A DNA stretch of 64,000 bases, taken from NCBI RefSeq assembly GCF_004684095.1, contig NZ_SRII01000008.1:264863-328862 (forward strand). The letters are read 5' to 3'. Within the stretch, counting starts at the first letter, position 1. Each line of letters starts with the position of its first letter. The notes under the pieces were generated by a model. That model was not told where the DNA came from, did no database searches, and saw only the letters and a program-made list of their open reading frames with translations. Below are positions 17,483-25,902 of the stretch, piece after piece. The DNA comes from Hymenobacter sp. UV11. Its GTDB lineage: Bacteria > Bacteroidota > Bacteroidia > Cytophagales > Hymenobacteraceae. The translations under genes were made by a program, and so were the position numbers.

Positions 17483-18193
17483 ATGACCAGTACGACTACC
17501 AGCTTTCCTGATTCACTGATACCGCCGCACGATGCGGCCCGGCTGCGCACGCTGCATCACTACCAGATTGTGAACACCACGCCGGAGCAGATTTTTGACG
17601 ACTACGTGGCCTGGTCAGCGCAGCTTTTTGGGGTGCCCATCTCGCTTATTTCGCTCGTTGATGCTGATTATGTGTGGTTTAAGGCATTGGCCGGGGCTTC
17701 GGGTATTCCGGGCCTGACGCGCAACGAAAGCATGTGCTCGGCCGCCATTCTGGTGGGCGAGCAAGTCGTACTATCTGATTACAAGCCTGAGAGCTGCCGC
17801 CTCATTAAGCCCGATGTAGCGCAGGCTATTGGCCTTAATTTTTATGCTGGGGCGGCGCTCATTGCCAAAGACGGCGCCCGCCTAGGTATGCTGGCTATCA
17901 TTGCCCGCGAGGTGCGCGGCTTCACGGCGGCCGAGGCACACCTGCTCACGCGCCTGGCCTACCTGGTGAGCCAGACCATTGAGCTACGCTACCACTACCT
18001 AGCCACCAAGCAGGCCACGGAGTGGGACGACGCCCAGCAGGAACTCACGAAAGCCCTGGACGAGAACTCGGCCCTGGCCCGCTACCTCGCTTCCCGCAGT
18101 CAGGGCATCGATTTCAGCAAAGAGGAAGTGATGCAGCCCATTATCCGGCGGCTCGCCAGCGTGGCGCAGGTGCTGGAGCGGCGGCTGAAGTAG
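17483..18193 (+). CDS. GAF-domain protein
   Basis: 236 residues. A single GAF domain (about 25-165): RLRTLHHYQIVNTTPEQIFD, then FGVPISLISLVDADYVWFKA, then the conserved NESMCSAAI-V stretch and GAALIAKDGARLGMLAII. This matches GAF sensor proteins found as stand-alone genes or at the N-terminus of kinases. A C-terminal helical region (about 170-236) has no kinase, cyclase or DNA-binding motif. The Cys in SMCSAAI is common in the subgroup. The ligand is unknown. It lies 6 bp after the pirin gene. The ATG at 17483 was chosen over the overlapping TTG at 17480. Confidence 0.82.
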   Translation: MTSTTTSFPDSLIPPHDAARLRTLHHYQIVNTTPEQIFDDYVAWSAQLFGVPISLISLVDADYVWFKALAGASGIPGLTRNESMCSAAILVGEQVVLSDYKPESCRLIKPDVAQAIGLNFYAGAALIAKDGARLGMLAIIAREVRGFTAAEAHLLTRLAYLVSQTIELRYHYLATKQATEWDDAQQELTKALDENSALARYLASRSQGIDFSKEEVMQPIIRRLASVAQVLERRLK

Positions 18194-18200
18194 CGTGTGC

Positions 18201-19073
18201 TTACTTGCTGGCCGGCACCTGGGGTAGTTTGAAGACCGTTCTGAGCGCCTGCAGTGCCGCCGGGTGGTAGATAGTCTGGTGCGTTTCGGCGGGCAGTGGG
18301 GCGTAGTGCCACGTAATGGCCGGCGGGGCTACCGTGCGCAGGCTAGCCGCCAGGTGGCGCGTGGCTTCGGCAATATCGGGCTGGCTGCTGGCCGCGAGGT
18401 ACAGCGTTTTGGCGGGGCCGGCGTAGGCGCGCAGCAGGTGGTCGGCCTGCTTGGTCAGGTAGTTGTTATTCCACCATAGGCTGGGGTCGAATGCTAGGTA
18501 AGTGGTGAATAAATCGGGTTCCAGCAAGAGCGTTTCAACCACAAAAAGGCCCGCCAGCGACTCGCCCACAATGGCCGTTTCGGGGGTGGTGCGGTAGCGC
18601 TCCCGGATGGCCGGCATCAGTTCGGTGCGCAGGAAGGCGCGAAAGGCCGCCGAGCCGCCCACGCGCGGGGCTATTTTGCGGTCCTCTTCGTTGGTGGTAG
18701 GGCCGGTGAGGTCGCGCCGGCGCTCGGTGTTTTCGATGCCGACCAGCAAGAAGGGCCGCATAGCCTCATCGCCCACCAGCACCTCCACCAGCCCCGCTAC
18801 ATGCAGAAAATCTTCCTTTATTCCGCCGTCGGGCATGTAGAGCACGGGCAGCGGCTGGCTGGCATTGCCGCCGTAGCCCGGCGGCGCATACACGTTGATA
18901 CGCCGGGTTTCATGCAGCACCTTCGACTCGATGGTGAACGTTTCGCCGATGCAGAGGGGGGTAGGGCTGAGTACCGTTTGGGCGCGGGCGCCGTGCGCAA
19001 CGAGGAGTAGCAGCAACGCGCCCAAACATGCTTGCTGCCAGGCGCGTAGCAGACCGGATAAGGAAATTAGCAT
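18201..19073 (-). CDS. Secreted alpha/beta hydrolase, esterase D/enterochelin-esterase type
   Basis: 290 residues with an N-terminal hydrophobic signal peptide (about 1-31, ending HGARA). The fold matches the PF00756 putative esterase group: RRINVYAPPGY, then LPVLYMPDGG, and a nucleophile elbow GESLAG, with the catalytic His probably in HQTIYHPAA. Likely exported to the periplasm; the substrate is unknown (Fes-like, S-formylglutathione-hydrolase-like and other esterases share this fold). It starts 3 bp after the M2 peptidase stop, so the two form an operon, and both are exported. Convergent with the GAF gene (7-bp gap). Confidence 0.83.
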   Translation of the reverse strand: MLISLSGLLRAWQQACLGALLLLLVAHGARAQTVLSPTPLCIGETFTIESKVLHETRRINVYAPPGYGGNASQPLPVLYMPDGGIKEDFLHVAGLVEVLVGDEAMRPFLLVGIENTERRRDLTGPTTNEEDRKIAPRVGGSAAFRAFLRTELMPAIRERYRTTPETAIVGESLAGLFVVETLLLEPDLFTTYLAFDPSLWWNNNYLTKQADHLLRAYAGPAKTLYLAASSQPDIAEATRHLAASLRTVAPPAITWHYAPLPAETHQTIYHPAALQALRTVFKLPQVPASK

Positions 19074-19076
19074 ACC

Positions 19077-20945
19077 TCACATCGTGTATTTGTGCCCCTT
19101 GTTCTGGGCTTGCAGATAGGTCATCAGCGGCTGAAAATAATCGACCATCGCGCGGGCCGAGAGGTCTTCGCCGGTCTTTTCTTTTAGCACCACGCGCCAG
19201 TCGCGGCTGCTGCCGGGGCGCATGATATCCTGCAAAAACTGGCCAACCTCGTGGCTGCCGTAGTAGTTGGTGGCGTGCGGGTCCTGGTGCAGAATGTGGC
19301 GGGCGATGTGGTCGTGCAATTGAAATAGCAGCACGTAGCTCAGAGCATAGTCGTAGTACTGCGCGGGGTCGTCGTTGATGTGGGTTTTGGTGGCCGGGTC
19401 GAGGTAAGCCTCGCCGCGGGGGGTAGGGGGCACCATGCCCTGGTATTGCTTGCAGAGCGCCCACCACTTGGCGTTGAGCTGGTCGGCGGGCAGGTTGTCG
19501 GCATAAAACGCGTTTTCCCACTCGCTCATCACACCCGAGGCGAAGGGGATGAATGGCACGTACTGTAGCGCTTCTTTCAATAATTGCTGGGTCTGGTCGG
19601 TCTGGGTTTTGGCGTCAACCAGCCCCAGGCCCACCAAAAAGGGCTTTTGCTGCGCGGCCAGGCCCATCATGCTGCCGATGGCCTCGTGGTAGGCGCGGTT
19701 GGCGCCCTGGCGCAGCAGCGGCGGCACGTCGGGGTTGGTGTAGGTGAGGTAGTAGTAGATGTGGCCCAGTTCGTGGTGGGTGGTTTCGTACCACTCGGTG
19801 TTGGGCTCCACGCTCATCAGGCTGCGCACGTCCTGGTCGAGGTCCATGTGCCAGGCCGAGGCGTGGTTGTTCTTCTTGTAAGCCGCGCCGGGGGGTAGGG
19901 GGTAGAGGCTGCTCTTTTCGTAAAAGCTGGCGGGCAGTGCCGGAAAGCCCAGGCTTTGGTAGAAGCGCTCGGCTTGCTTCACTGGCCACTGCTGGCCTTT
20001 TTTGGCAATAGCCGCGTCGAGGTTGATGCCTTTTACCGTCACCATGCTGCCCCAGTCCTGGCCCCAGCGGTTGGGCAGCCAAGAGGCAGGCAGGTAGTCG
20101 GGCACCTGCTTAGTGTGGTATTTCTTGGCCAACTCATAGCGGGCGTAGGTGTGCAGCTCGCGGTAGAGCGGGCGCAGCTCGTCGTTGAGCTTGCGCACCA
20201 GCGCCATCATCTCCTCGCGGGTCAGGCCATAGTCGCTGGCCTGGTACGAGAAAAAATCGGGGTAGCCCAGCGCCTGCACGGTCTGGTTGCGCAGGTCGCG
20301 CAGGTTCAGCAGGCCTGGCTTGAGGGTGGGGCCAATGGCCTTGCTGGCCTCCCAGATTTGCTGGCGCTTCTGCGGGTTGTTCTCAGTGCGCAGCAGCGCG
20401 TCGATATCGTTGGTAGTGACGCTCTTGCCCGCGTACTTGTAGTCGAAGCCGTAGAGTTTCTCGGTCTGCGCGGCCTCGGCCTTGATGCGGCGCTTCACTA
20501 GGTCGGCCACGGTCTGGGGCGAGTTGGCGGCGTTATACAGCGCCGTTTCCAATTGCTTGGTTTGCAGCGGCGTGAGCTGGTCTTTGTGGGCCAATAATTC
20601 GCGCAGCCGGGCAATGGTGGGGGCCGAGCCGGCGAAGGCGGCCATGCGCTCATTGGCGCGGGCGGTGCGGCCGGCGTTGGTAGTGTCGCCGGGCACAATG
20701 TGCGTGTTGCTGGTCCACTCGGCCTCGCTGGCCTGCGCGTAGAGGCGCACGTATTCAGCGGTATACTGCGCCAGGAAGGTCTCGGCCTGGGCGCGGTAAT
20801 TGGGAGGGGTAGGGGCAACTACGGCGGCCGGCGGGGCGGGGGTAGTCGCCACCGGCACCTTAGCTGTGGGGGCGCAGGCGGTGAGCAGCGCGGCCAGCAC
20901 CGGCCAGGGCCGGGCAAAACGAAATTCGGAATAGCGCGTTTTCAT
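19077..20945 (-). CDS. M2 family (ACE-like) dipeptidyl carboxypeptidase, lipoprotein
   Basis: 622 residues. A lipoprotein signal with lipobox LLTAC is followed by a Pro/Ala/Val-rich linker (about 25-50) and a helical zinc peptidase domain. The gluzincin motif is THHELGHIYYYLTY; the HHE(L/M)GH form is diagnostic of M2 angiotensin-converting-enzyme relatives. The downstream zinc-ligand Glu probably lies in YHEAIGSMMGLA, which also matches ACE. Expected reaction: release of C-terminal dipeptides from peptides in the periplasm or at the outer membrane. Co-transcribed with the esterase. Upstream it is divergent from the acetyl-esterase-like gene. Confidence 0.92.
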   Translation of the reverse strand: MKTRYSEFRFARPWPVLAALLTACAPTAKVPVATTPAPPAAVVAPTPPNYRAQAETFLAQYTAEYVRLYAQASEAEWTSNTHIVPGDTTNAGRTARANERMAAFAGSAPTIARLRELLAHKDQLTPLQTKQLETALYNAANSPQTVADLVKRRIKAEAAQTEKLYGFDYKYAGKSVTTNDIDALLRTENNPQKRQQIWEASKAIGPTLKPGLLNLRDLRNQTVQALGYPDFFSYQASDYGLTREEMMALVRKLNDELRPLYRELHTYARYELAKKYHTKQVPDYLPASWLPNRWGQDWGSMVTVKGINLDAAIAKKGQQWPVKQAERFYQSLGFPALPASFYEKSSLYPLPPGAAYKKNNHASAWHMDLDQDVRSLMSVEPNTEWYETTHHELGHIYYYLTYTNPDVPPLLRQGANRAYHEAIGSMMGLAAQQKPFLVGLGLVDAKTQTDQTQQLLKEALQYVPFIPFASGVMSEWENAFYADNLPADQLNAKWWALCKQYQGMVPPTPRGEAYLDPATKTHINDDPAQYYDYALSYVLLFQLHDHIARHILHQDPHATNYYGSHEVGQFLQDIMRPGSSRDWRVVLKEKTGEDLSARAMVDYFQPLMTYLQAQNKGHKYTM

Positions 20946-21029
20946 GCCCGAAAGGTAGGCGGCGCGCCGGCCGTGCGGCCGTGCCCTTCGGCTGCCCTAC
21001 CCCTTACTTTTACTGTTAACCTACAATTT

Positions 21030-21980
21030 ATGAAAAAAACCACCCTGCTGCTCGCCTTGGGAATTTTTAGCTTCGCCCTGCCCGCGCACCTGCGCGCCCA
21101 AACCACGGCCGCCGGCACGCCCGCGCCCGTACTACCGCTCTATTCGGGTGCCATCCCCGATTCCAAGCCCAGCCAGGTGCAGGAAAGCAGCGTGACCGAA
21201 ACGGCCGGCGTGCGCATCTCCAACGTCATTCAGCCCACGCTCACGGTCTTTATGCCTGACCGCGCCAAGGCCAATGGTACGTCGGTCATCATTTGCCCCG
21301 GTGGCGGCTACGCCCGGCTGGCTATCGACCATGAGGGCTACGACGTGGCCAAGCGCCTCAATGAAATGGGTGTGGCAGCCTTTGTGCTCAAATACCGCCT
21401 GCCCAACGACCGCAGCCAGACCGATAAATCCATCGCGCCGCTGCTCGATGCCCAGCAGGCCCTGCGCCTGGTGCGCCAGCTGGCGCCCAAGTACAGCCTC
21501 AACCCCGAGCGCATTGGCATGATGGGCTTCTCGGCGGGCGGGCATCTGGCTTCTTCGGCGGGCACGCACTTTGCCCAGCCAGTGGGTGATAATCCTGGCC
21601 CGGCCTCGGTGCGCCCGGCGTTTCTGGTGCTGCTGTATCCGGTTATCAGCTTCTCCGACAGTATTATGCACAAGGGCTCGCGCGATAATCTCATCGGCAC
21701 GTCGGCCTCGGCCGAGCAAACCCGCCTGTATTCCAACGAGCTGCAAGTGAGCGCCCAAACGCCACCCACCTTCCTGGTGCACGCTGAAGACGACAAGACC
21801 GTGCCCGTGCAAAACAGCCTCGTCTTTTACCAGGCGCTGCACCGCCACCACGTGCCCGCCGAAATGCACATTTTTCCCCAGGGCGGCCACGGCTTCGGCC
21901 TAAACAACAAAACCACTAAGGACCAGTGGATGGACCGCCTCCAGAATTGGCTGGATGCCAACGGCTGGCTCACGAAGTAG
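21030..21980 (+). CDS. Secreted alpha/beta hydrolase, BD-FAE/acetyl-xylan-esterase-like
   Basis: 316 residues with a signal peptide (about 1-24, ending LRAQ). Oxyanion hole region CPGGGYARLA, nucleophile elbow GFSAGG, acid in VHAEDDKTVP, and catalytic His in FPQGGHGFG make a complete triad. The family (BD-FAE, PF20434, and related) removes acetyl or feruloyl groups from plant polysaccharides or acts on small esters. No carbohydrate-active genes are adjacent. The ATG at 21030 is preceded by an AT-rich leader (TTACTTTTACTGTTAACC) typical of Bacteroidota. The in-frame extension upstream to 20700 is antisense to the M2 gene and not real. Confidence 0.86.
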   Translation: MKKTTLLLALGIFSFALPAHLRAQTTAAGTPAPVLPLYSGAIPDSKPSQVQESSVTETAGVRISNVIQPTLTVFMPDRAKANGTSVIICPGGGYARLAIDHEGYDVAKRLNEMGVAAFVLKYRLPNDRSQTDKSIAPLLDAQQALRLVRQLAPKYSLNPERIGMMGFSAGGHLASSAGTHFAQPVGDNPGPASVRPAFLVLLYPVISFSDSIMHKGSRDNLIGTSASAEQTRLYSNELQVSAQTPPTFLVHAEDDKTVPVQNSLVFYQALHRHHVPAEMHIFPQGGHGFGLNNKTTKDQWMDRLQNWLDANGWLTK

Positions 21981-21981
21981 T

Positions 21982-22061
21982 GACTAATGATGAATGACTA
22001 GTGACTAATGAACAATTGGGGCGCCAGCTGTTCATTAGTCACTAGTCATTCATCATTAGTC
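21982..22061. repeat. Perfect 33-bp-arm palindrome
   Basis: Arms 21982-22014 and 22029-22061 (starting GACTAATGATGAATGACTAG) are exactly complementary with a 14-nt loop. It begins one base after the hydrolase stop and ends 10 bp before bcp on the same strand. The arms themselves contain the direct subrepeat GACTAATG. Confidence 0.95.
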
Positions 22062-22071
22062 CTTAAAAACT

Positions 22072-22527
22072 GTGCTTCAGCTCGGCGACCAAGCCCCCGA
22101 TTTTACTTTGCCCACCGATAAGGGCGAAACCTTTCACCTGGCCGACCAGCACGGCAAGCCCGTGGTGCTCTACTTCTACCCCAAGGACGATACGCCGGGC
22201 TGCACCGCCGAGGCCTGCGCCTTCCGCGACCAATACGCTGATTTTCTGGACCTGGGCGCGGTGGTAGTGGGCGTCAGCTCCGATAGCGAGGCGTCGCACC
22301 AGAAGTTCAGCCAGAAGCACCGCCTACCCTTCCCGCTGCTGGCCGACACCAGCGGGCAGCTGCGCAAGCAGTACGAGGTGCCGCGGGCGTTTCTGGGTCT
22401 GCTGCCCGGCCGCGTCACGTTTGTGATTGATAAGGATGGCAAAATCGCCTATATTTTCAATTCGATGAGCGGTGCCACTGACCACGTCAGTAAGACGAAA
22501 GAGGTATTGCGCGGGCTGGCGAAATAA
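22072..22527 (+). CDS. bcp: Thioredoxin-dependent thiol peroxidase (BCP/PrxQ)
   Basis: 151 residues, a full-length PrxQ-type peroxiredoxin. The peroxidatic site is YPKDDTPGCTAEACAFRD: the first Cys is peroxidatic and the second, four residues on, is the resolving Cys of the alpha-2 type. It reduces hydrogen peroxide and alkyl hydroperoxides with thioredoxin in the cytosol. The start is a GTG at 22072, giving MLQLGDQAPDFTLP; no ATG fits. The gene begins just after the palindrome at 21982-22061. It ends before a GGGGTAGGG octamer at 22531. Confidence 0.94.
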   Translation: MLQLGDQAPDFTLPTDKGETFHLADQHGKPVVLYFYPKDDTPGCTAEACAFRDQYADFLDLGAVVVGVSSDSEASHQKFSQKHRLPFPLLADTSGQLRKQYEVPRAFLGLLPGRVTFVIDKDGKIAYIFNSMSGATDHVSKTKEVLRGLAK

Positions 22528-22606
22528 GGGGGGTAGGGCGTTCTTTTTTACATTTCCTTTTGGGCTGAGTGGATAAAGCCGGCCACTTTCGTTCACCCTA
22601 TTTCTT

Positions 22607-23221
22607 ATGCGTAAACGTTTGGGGCGCCTGCTCGATAATGCTGCCGTTTCCCGCTTCCATCGGTCGCGCATTGCCGAGTACGGCGCCGGTAGCCCTGGCG
22701 CGCTGGGCTGGCACCCCGAAGGCCAGCAAGTACGCTTCCAGATTCTGGCCCAGATTGGCGACCTCGCGCACTGCTCGGTGCTCGACGTGGGCAGCGGCTA
22801 TTCCGACCTGTATCCTTTTCTTAAACAACGGTTTGCCGGTGTGCGGTACAGCGGCATCGAGCAAATGGCCGAGCTGCTCGCCGTAGCCCAGGCCCGCTAC
22901 TACCACGCCACGGATATTACCCTGAGCCAGGGCGACTTCCTAAGCGTGCCGCTACCCCTCAGCGACTACGTGCTGGCCAGTGGCGCGCTCAGCTACCGCC
23001 ACCGCGAGCCGCGCTTCGTGTACCAAGCCATCGAACTGCTGTTTGCGAGCTGCCACCTGGGCCTGGGCTTCAACCTGCTCGACTGGGAGCCGCCCGGCGG
23101 TGGCCCGCTAGCCGCCTACGACCCGGCCGATATCGTCGCTTTTTGCGAAACGCTGGCCCCGAAAGTAGTGCTGCGGCAAGGCTACTGGCAGGGCGATTTC
23201 ACTGTCTTCATGTACCGCTAA
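22607..23221 (+). CDS. Class I SAM-dependent methyltransferase
   Basis: 204 residues. Motif I is VLDVGSGYSDLYPF, followed by YSGIEQMAELLAVA (acidic residue for ribose contact), LSQGDFLS, and VLASGALSYR in place of a typical motif IV. This is a Rossmann-type methyltransferase of the small-molecule or methylase-11 type. The N-terminal 40 residues (RLGRLLDNAAVSRFHRSRIA) are basic and helical. No neighbour suggests a substrate. It stands alone, 79 bp after bcp. Confidence 0.8.
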   Translation: MRKRLGRLLDNAAVSRFHRSRIAEYGAGSPGALGWHPEGQQVRFQILAQIGDLAHCSVLDVGSGYSDLYPFLKQRFAGVRYSGIEQMAELLAVAQARYYHATDITLSQGDFLSVPLPLSDYVLASGALSYRHREPRFVYQAIELLFASCHLGLGFNLLDWEPPGGGPLAAYDPADIVAFCETLAPKVVLRQGYWQGDFTVFMYR

Positions 23222-23368
23222 CGGCCCCAATAGCGCAGGGCGGCGCCGTTTTAAAGTCAGGAAACCGCAGGCCGAATTTGCGAATGAGCACCAGAAGTAC
23301 TGCGCGGGTTGGCCCAGCTAAGAGGGGGTAGGCGCTACCGGCCGCACTTTTCCGCGTATCAGCTGGCT

Positions 23369-23677
23369 ATGCAACCCTCCCCGAGCCTCGTCAGCGACAT
23401 TGGGCTGGTAGCCGCCGCGCTATCAGCCCTCACGTTTTTTCCGCAGGTGGTGCACACGTGGCGCACCCGCTCGTCCAACGGCCTGAGCGGGCCCATGCTG
23501 GCGGTGGGCGCCAGTAGCATGGTGCTGTGGCTCGTATACGGTGCTTATAAGCACAACCTGCCCATCCTGTTTGGCAACGGCGTCAACCTGTTTTTTACGC
23601 TGCTGCTGGTGTTTTTCAAGCACCATTTTCAGCAGTTGGGCGAGCCCGAAAAGCCGGCGCCCACGCCAGAGACATGA
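23369..23677 (+). CDS. SemiSWEET sugar transporter (PQ-loop)
   Basis: 102 residues with three membrane helices, the size and topology of a bacterial SemiSWEET. The PQ-loop motif lies in LTFFPQVVHTWRTRSSNGLS, with the usual Ser-x-Gly following. SemiSWEETs dimerise to form a sugar uniporter in the inner membrane. The C-terminal tail is short and Pro-rich. The ATG at 23369 is chosen over an in-frame upstream ATG or TTG extension with no membrane character. No sugar-metabolism gene is adjacent. Confidence 0.88.
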   Translation: MQPSPSLVSDIGLVAAALSALTFFPQVVHTWRTRSSNGLSGPMLAVGASSMVLWLVYGAYKHNLPILFGNGVNLFFTLLLVFFKHHFQQLGEPEKPAPTPET

Positions 23678-23736
23678 TGGTGGGCTAGCTGTTTTAATGA
23701 GAAAGTAATTTACTGGTTGGGGCTTACTTTAGATTT

Positions 23737-24000
23737 ATGGAAACCATCTCTGCCTACCCCTCGCTTGTTGAGGGCGATTTCCGCGCCCAACTGCACCAAG
23801 TTATCGACCAGATTCAGGACGAGGCCGTGCTGCGGGCGGCCTTGCTGTTGCTGCTGCCCCAAACTGCCCTCGAAGCGCCCGAGCCAGAGCTTAGCCCGGC
23901 GTGGCAACAGGCGTTGGACCGCCGGCTGGCAGCATACGACCCTGCCAAAAACATTCCTTTTGCCGAAGTAATGGACTCGCTAACGAAGAAATCGGTATGA
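23737..24000 (+). CDS. Addiction-module antitoxin (putative)
   Basis: 87-residue protein, overlapping the next gene by 4 bp (ATGA). It has no DNA-binding motif that I can identify with confidence, but the C-terminal DPAKNIPFAEVMDSL stretch resembles the PF09720-type addiction-module component (typically D-P..ipw.ev...l). In such modules this part binds the toxin. It is assigned mainly from its size, its placement before a RelE/ParE-like toxin and that C-terminus. A TTACTTTAG with a TTG 14-15 nt upstream lies just before the start. Confidence 0.72.
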   Translation: METISAYPSLVEGDFRAQLHQVIDQIQDEAVLRAALLLLLPQTALEAPEPELSPAWQQALDRRLAAYDPAKNIPFAEVMDSLTKKSV

Positions 24001-24296
24001 GCTTGCCGATTGTGGTATTGCCCGAAGCCGCCGCCGATATTCAGGCGCTGGCTGCCCATGCCGGTCAGTACTCAGCAGCAGCTCGCACGAATTTGCTGGT
24101 AGCCATTGCCGACAAAGTCCGGCTTATTGAACAGATGCCGGAAATGTATCCGGTGGCCCCGTTGCGCCCGATGCTACGGCGTTGCGTGGTTTTGGCCACA
24201 GTCAGCCTCTACTACCGCGTGCAGCCTACGGCCATCGAAATAGTAGGCGTAATTGACGTACGGCGCGACCCCGATTCGCTGGCCCTGCCCGCATAA
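23997..24296 (+). CDS. RelE/ParE-family toxin (putative)
   Basis: 99 residues. Pattern LPEAAADIQALAAHAGQYS, then the hydrophobic helix LVAIADKVRLIEQMPEMYPV and the C-terminal strands RRCVVLATVSLYYRVQPTAI and EIVGVIDVRRDP match ParE/RelE-superfamily toxins (the closing I-x-D-x-R-R-x-P is typical). Such toxins inhibit gyrase (ParE) or cleave mRNA on the ribosome (RelE); the sequence does not decide which. The ATG overlaps the antitoxin stop. The gene is convergent with the efflux operon, with only 5 bp between stops. Confidence 0.82.
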   Translation: MSLPIVVLPEAAADIQALAAHAGQYSAAARTNLLVAIADKVRLIEQMPEMYPVAPLRPMLRRCVVLATVSLYYRVQPTAIEIVGVIDVRRDPDSLALPA

Positions 24297-24301
24297 GCCG
24301 C

Positions 24302-25855
24302 CTACCGCCAGCCGCCGCCCAGCGCGTGGTAGAGGTCGGTCACGGCCTGGCGCTGCTGGAGCTGGTCGTTCACGCTGTTGAGCTGGGCTTGCAGCAGGCT
24401 TTGCTGAGCCGTGAGCACGTCGGTGTAGTTAGCGAAGCCGGCGCGCAACAGCTCGTGGGTATAGTCAACGGCTCTTTCCAGCGCTTCGAGCTGGTGGGCC
24501 CGAATCTGCATTTTGTCGGCGGCGCTCTGGTAGGAGAACAGCGCGTTCGACACCTCCTGGCCGGCCGTAAACATGGTTTGCTGGTAGGTGTAGAGGTATT
24601 CCTGCTGCAAGGCCAGCGAGCGGTTCAGCCGCAGGCGGTTGAGGCCCTGGTTGAAGATGGGCTGGGTGAGGCCGCCCACCACGCTGGCAAAAATGGCGGT
24701 GGGCGAAAACAGGTTCTGAATTGTGGTGCTGGTGAGTCCGCCGTTGGCCGTGACCGTGAAGCTGGGGTAAAAATAAGTGCGGGCTGCGTTGCTCTGCTCA
24801 AAGGCCGTAGCAAAGACGTACTCGGCCTGCTGCACATCGGGGCGATTGCGCAGCAGCTGGCTGGGCACGCCCGTGAGCAGGGCCGGCGCCGGCGCCTGGG
24901 CCGCCAGCGTGCTCCGCTCGATGGGGCCGGGCGTGCGGCCGAGCAGCGTAGCCAGCAGGTTTTCGGCCTGCCGGATGTTGCGCTGCAAGTCCGGAATCGT
25001 GACTTCAACCGCGTAGCGCTGGGCCTCGCTCTGGGCCACGTCGGCGCCGTTTACCACGTCGCCTTCCAGCAGCAGCTTCAGCACCTCCACGTCTTTGATG
25101 CGGTTTTGCACCGTTTGGCGGGTGATGGCGAGCTGGTTATCCAGGGCCAGCAGCGCGTAGTAGTTGTCGGCAATATCGGCGATGAGCTGGGTTTGCACCA
25201 CGCGCCGGTAGGCTTCGCTTTGCAGCACGTTGGCGGCATAGGCGCGCCGGGTGCTACGCAGCTTGCCCCACACGTCGGCTTCCCAGCTGCTGCTCAGGCC
25301 CAGCAGGTACTGGTGGGCCGCGCCCCCCGTCACGATGGTCGACTGGTCGGTGGTGGTGGTACCGGTGGTAGGCGTGCCCGGGGTGCCAGGCGCGGTGGGT
25401 GTGCCAGGGGTAGTGGGCGTGCCCGGTGTGCCCGTCCCCCCGGTACCCGTGGTGCCGCCCGTGCCGGTAGTAGTGGTGCTGCCACCCGTGCCGGTGCTCA
25501 CGAGGGTGCCGCCCTGCCGCGAGAGGGTAGTGGTGGCGCGTCCGTTCAGGCTAGGCAAGAAAGCGGCTCGGCTCTGGGCCAGCAGGGCCTGCGCCTGGGC
25601 AATGCGGGCGTCGGCTACTTGCAGGTTGCGGTTGTTGGCCAAGCCTTCGGCGATGAGTTTTTGCAGGAAGGGGTCGGTGAAGAGCTGCTGCCAGGGGCGG
25701 GTGGCCAGAGTCGTGGTGTCGGTCGGCGCCACGTCGCGGTAGAGGCCGGTGGTGGTGGCATCGGGTCGGCCGTAGGGGTGCAGAATGCCGCAGCCGCTGC
25801 CGGCCGCAAGCAAAAGCAGGGGTAGGAAATATCGGGATAAGTTGCTGGCGGTCAT
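24302..25855 (-). CDS. Outer-membrane factor of RND efflux system (NodT/OprM family)
   Basis: 517 residues, the TolC-like exit duct of the tripartite pump encoded with it. A lipoprotein signal (LLAAGSGCGIL) is followed by two repeats of the OMF helical-barrel pattern (ANNRNLQVADARIAQAQALL; LRNRPDVQQAEYVFATA). An unusual Thr/Gly/Pro-rich stretch of about 50 residues (about 121-171, DNA near 25345-25495) lies between the strand LNGRATTTLSRQ and the strand YLLGLSSSWEADVWG, which in OprM-type proteins form the first beta-hairpin, so the insert should hang outside the cell. The ATG at 25855 is chosen over an in-frame start 45 bp upstream because it gives the signal sequence directly. Last gene of the operon, 47 bp after the pump. 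Confidence 0.92.
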   Translation of the reverse strand: MTASNLSRYFLPLLLLAAGSGCGILHPYGRPDATTTGLYRDVAPTDTTTLATRPWQQLFTDPFLQKLIAEGLANNRNLQVADARIAQAQALLAQSRAAFLPSLNGRATTTLSRQGGTLVSTGTGGSTTTTGTGGTTGTGGTGTPGTPTTPGTPTAPGTPGTPTTGTTTTDQSTIVTGGAAHQYLLGLSSSWEADVWGKLRSTRRAYAANVLQSEAYRRVVQTQLIADIADNYYALLALDNQLAITRQTVQNRIKDVEVLKLLLEGDVVNGADVAQSEAQRYAVEVTIPDLQRNIRQAENLLATLLGRTPGPIERSTLAAQAPAPALLTGVPSQLLRNRPDVQQAEYVFATAFEQSNAARTYFYPSFTVTANGGLTSTTIQNLFSPTAIFASVVGGLTQPIFNQGLNRLRLNRSLALQQEYLYTYQQTMFTAGQEVSNALFSYQSAADKMQIRAHQLEALERAVDYTHELLRAGFANYTDVLTAQQSLLQAQLNSVNDQLQQRQAVTDLYHALGGGWR

Positions 25856-25902
25856 CTCACTAATTTTAAGGCTTGTACGCAGTGGTGGGGGTAGGGCCAC
25901 CC

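Noticed and set aside
24326..25825. 499-codon plus-strand ORF
   Set aside because: It is antisense to the outer-membrane factor gene, has no recognisable motif, and contains the mirror of the TGTGG repeat.
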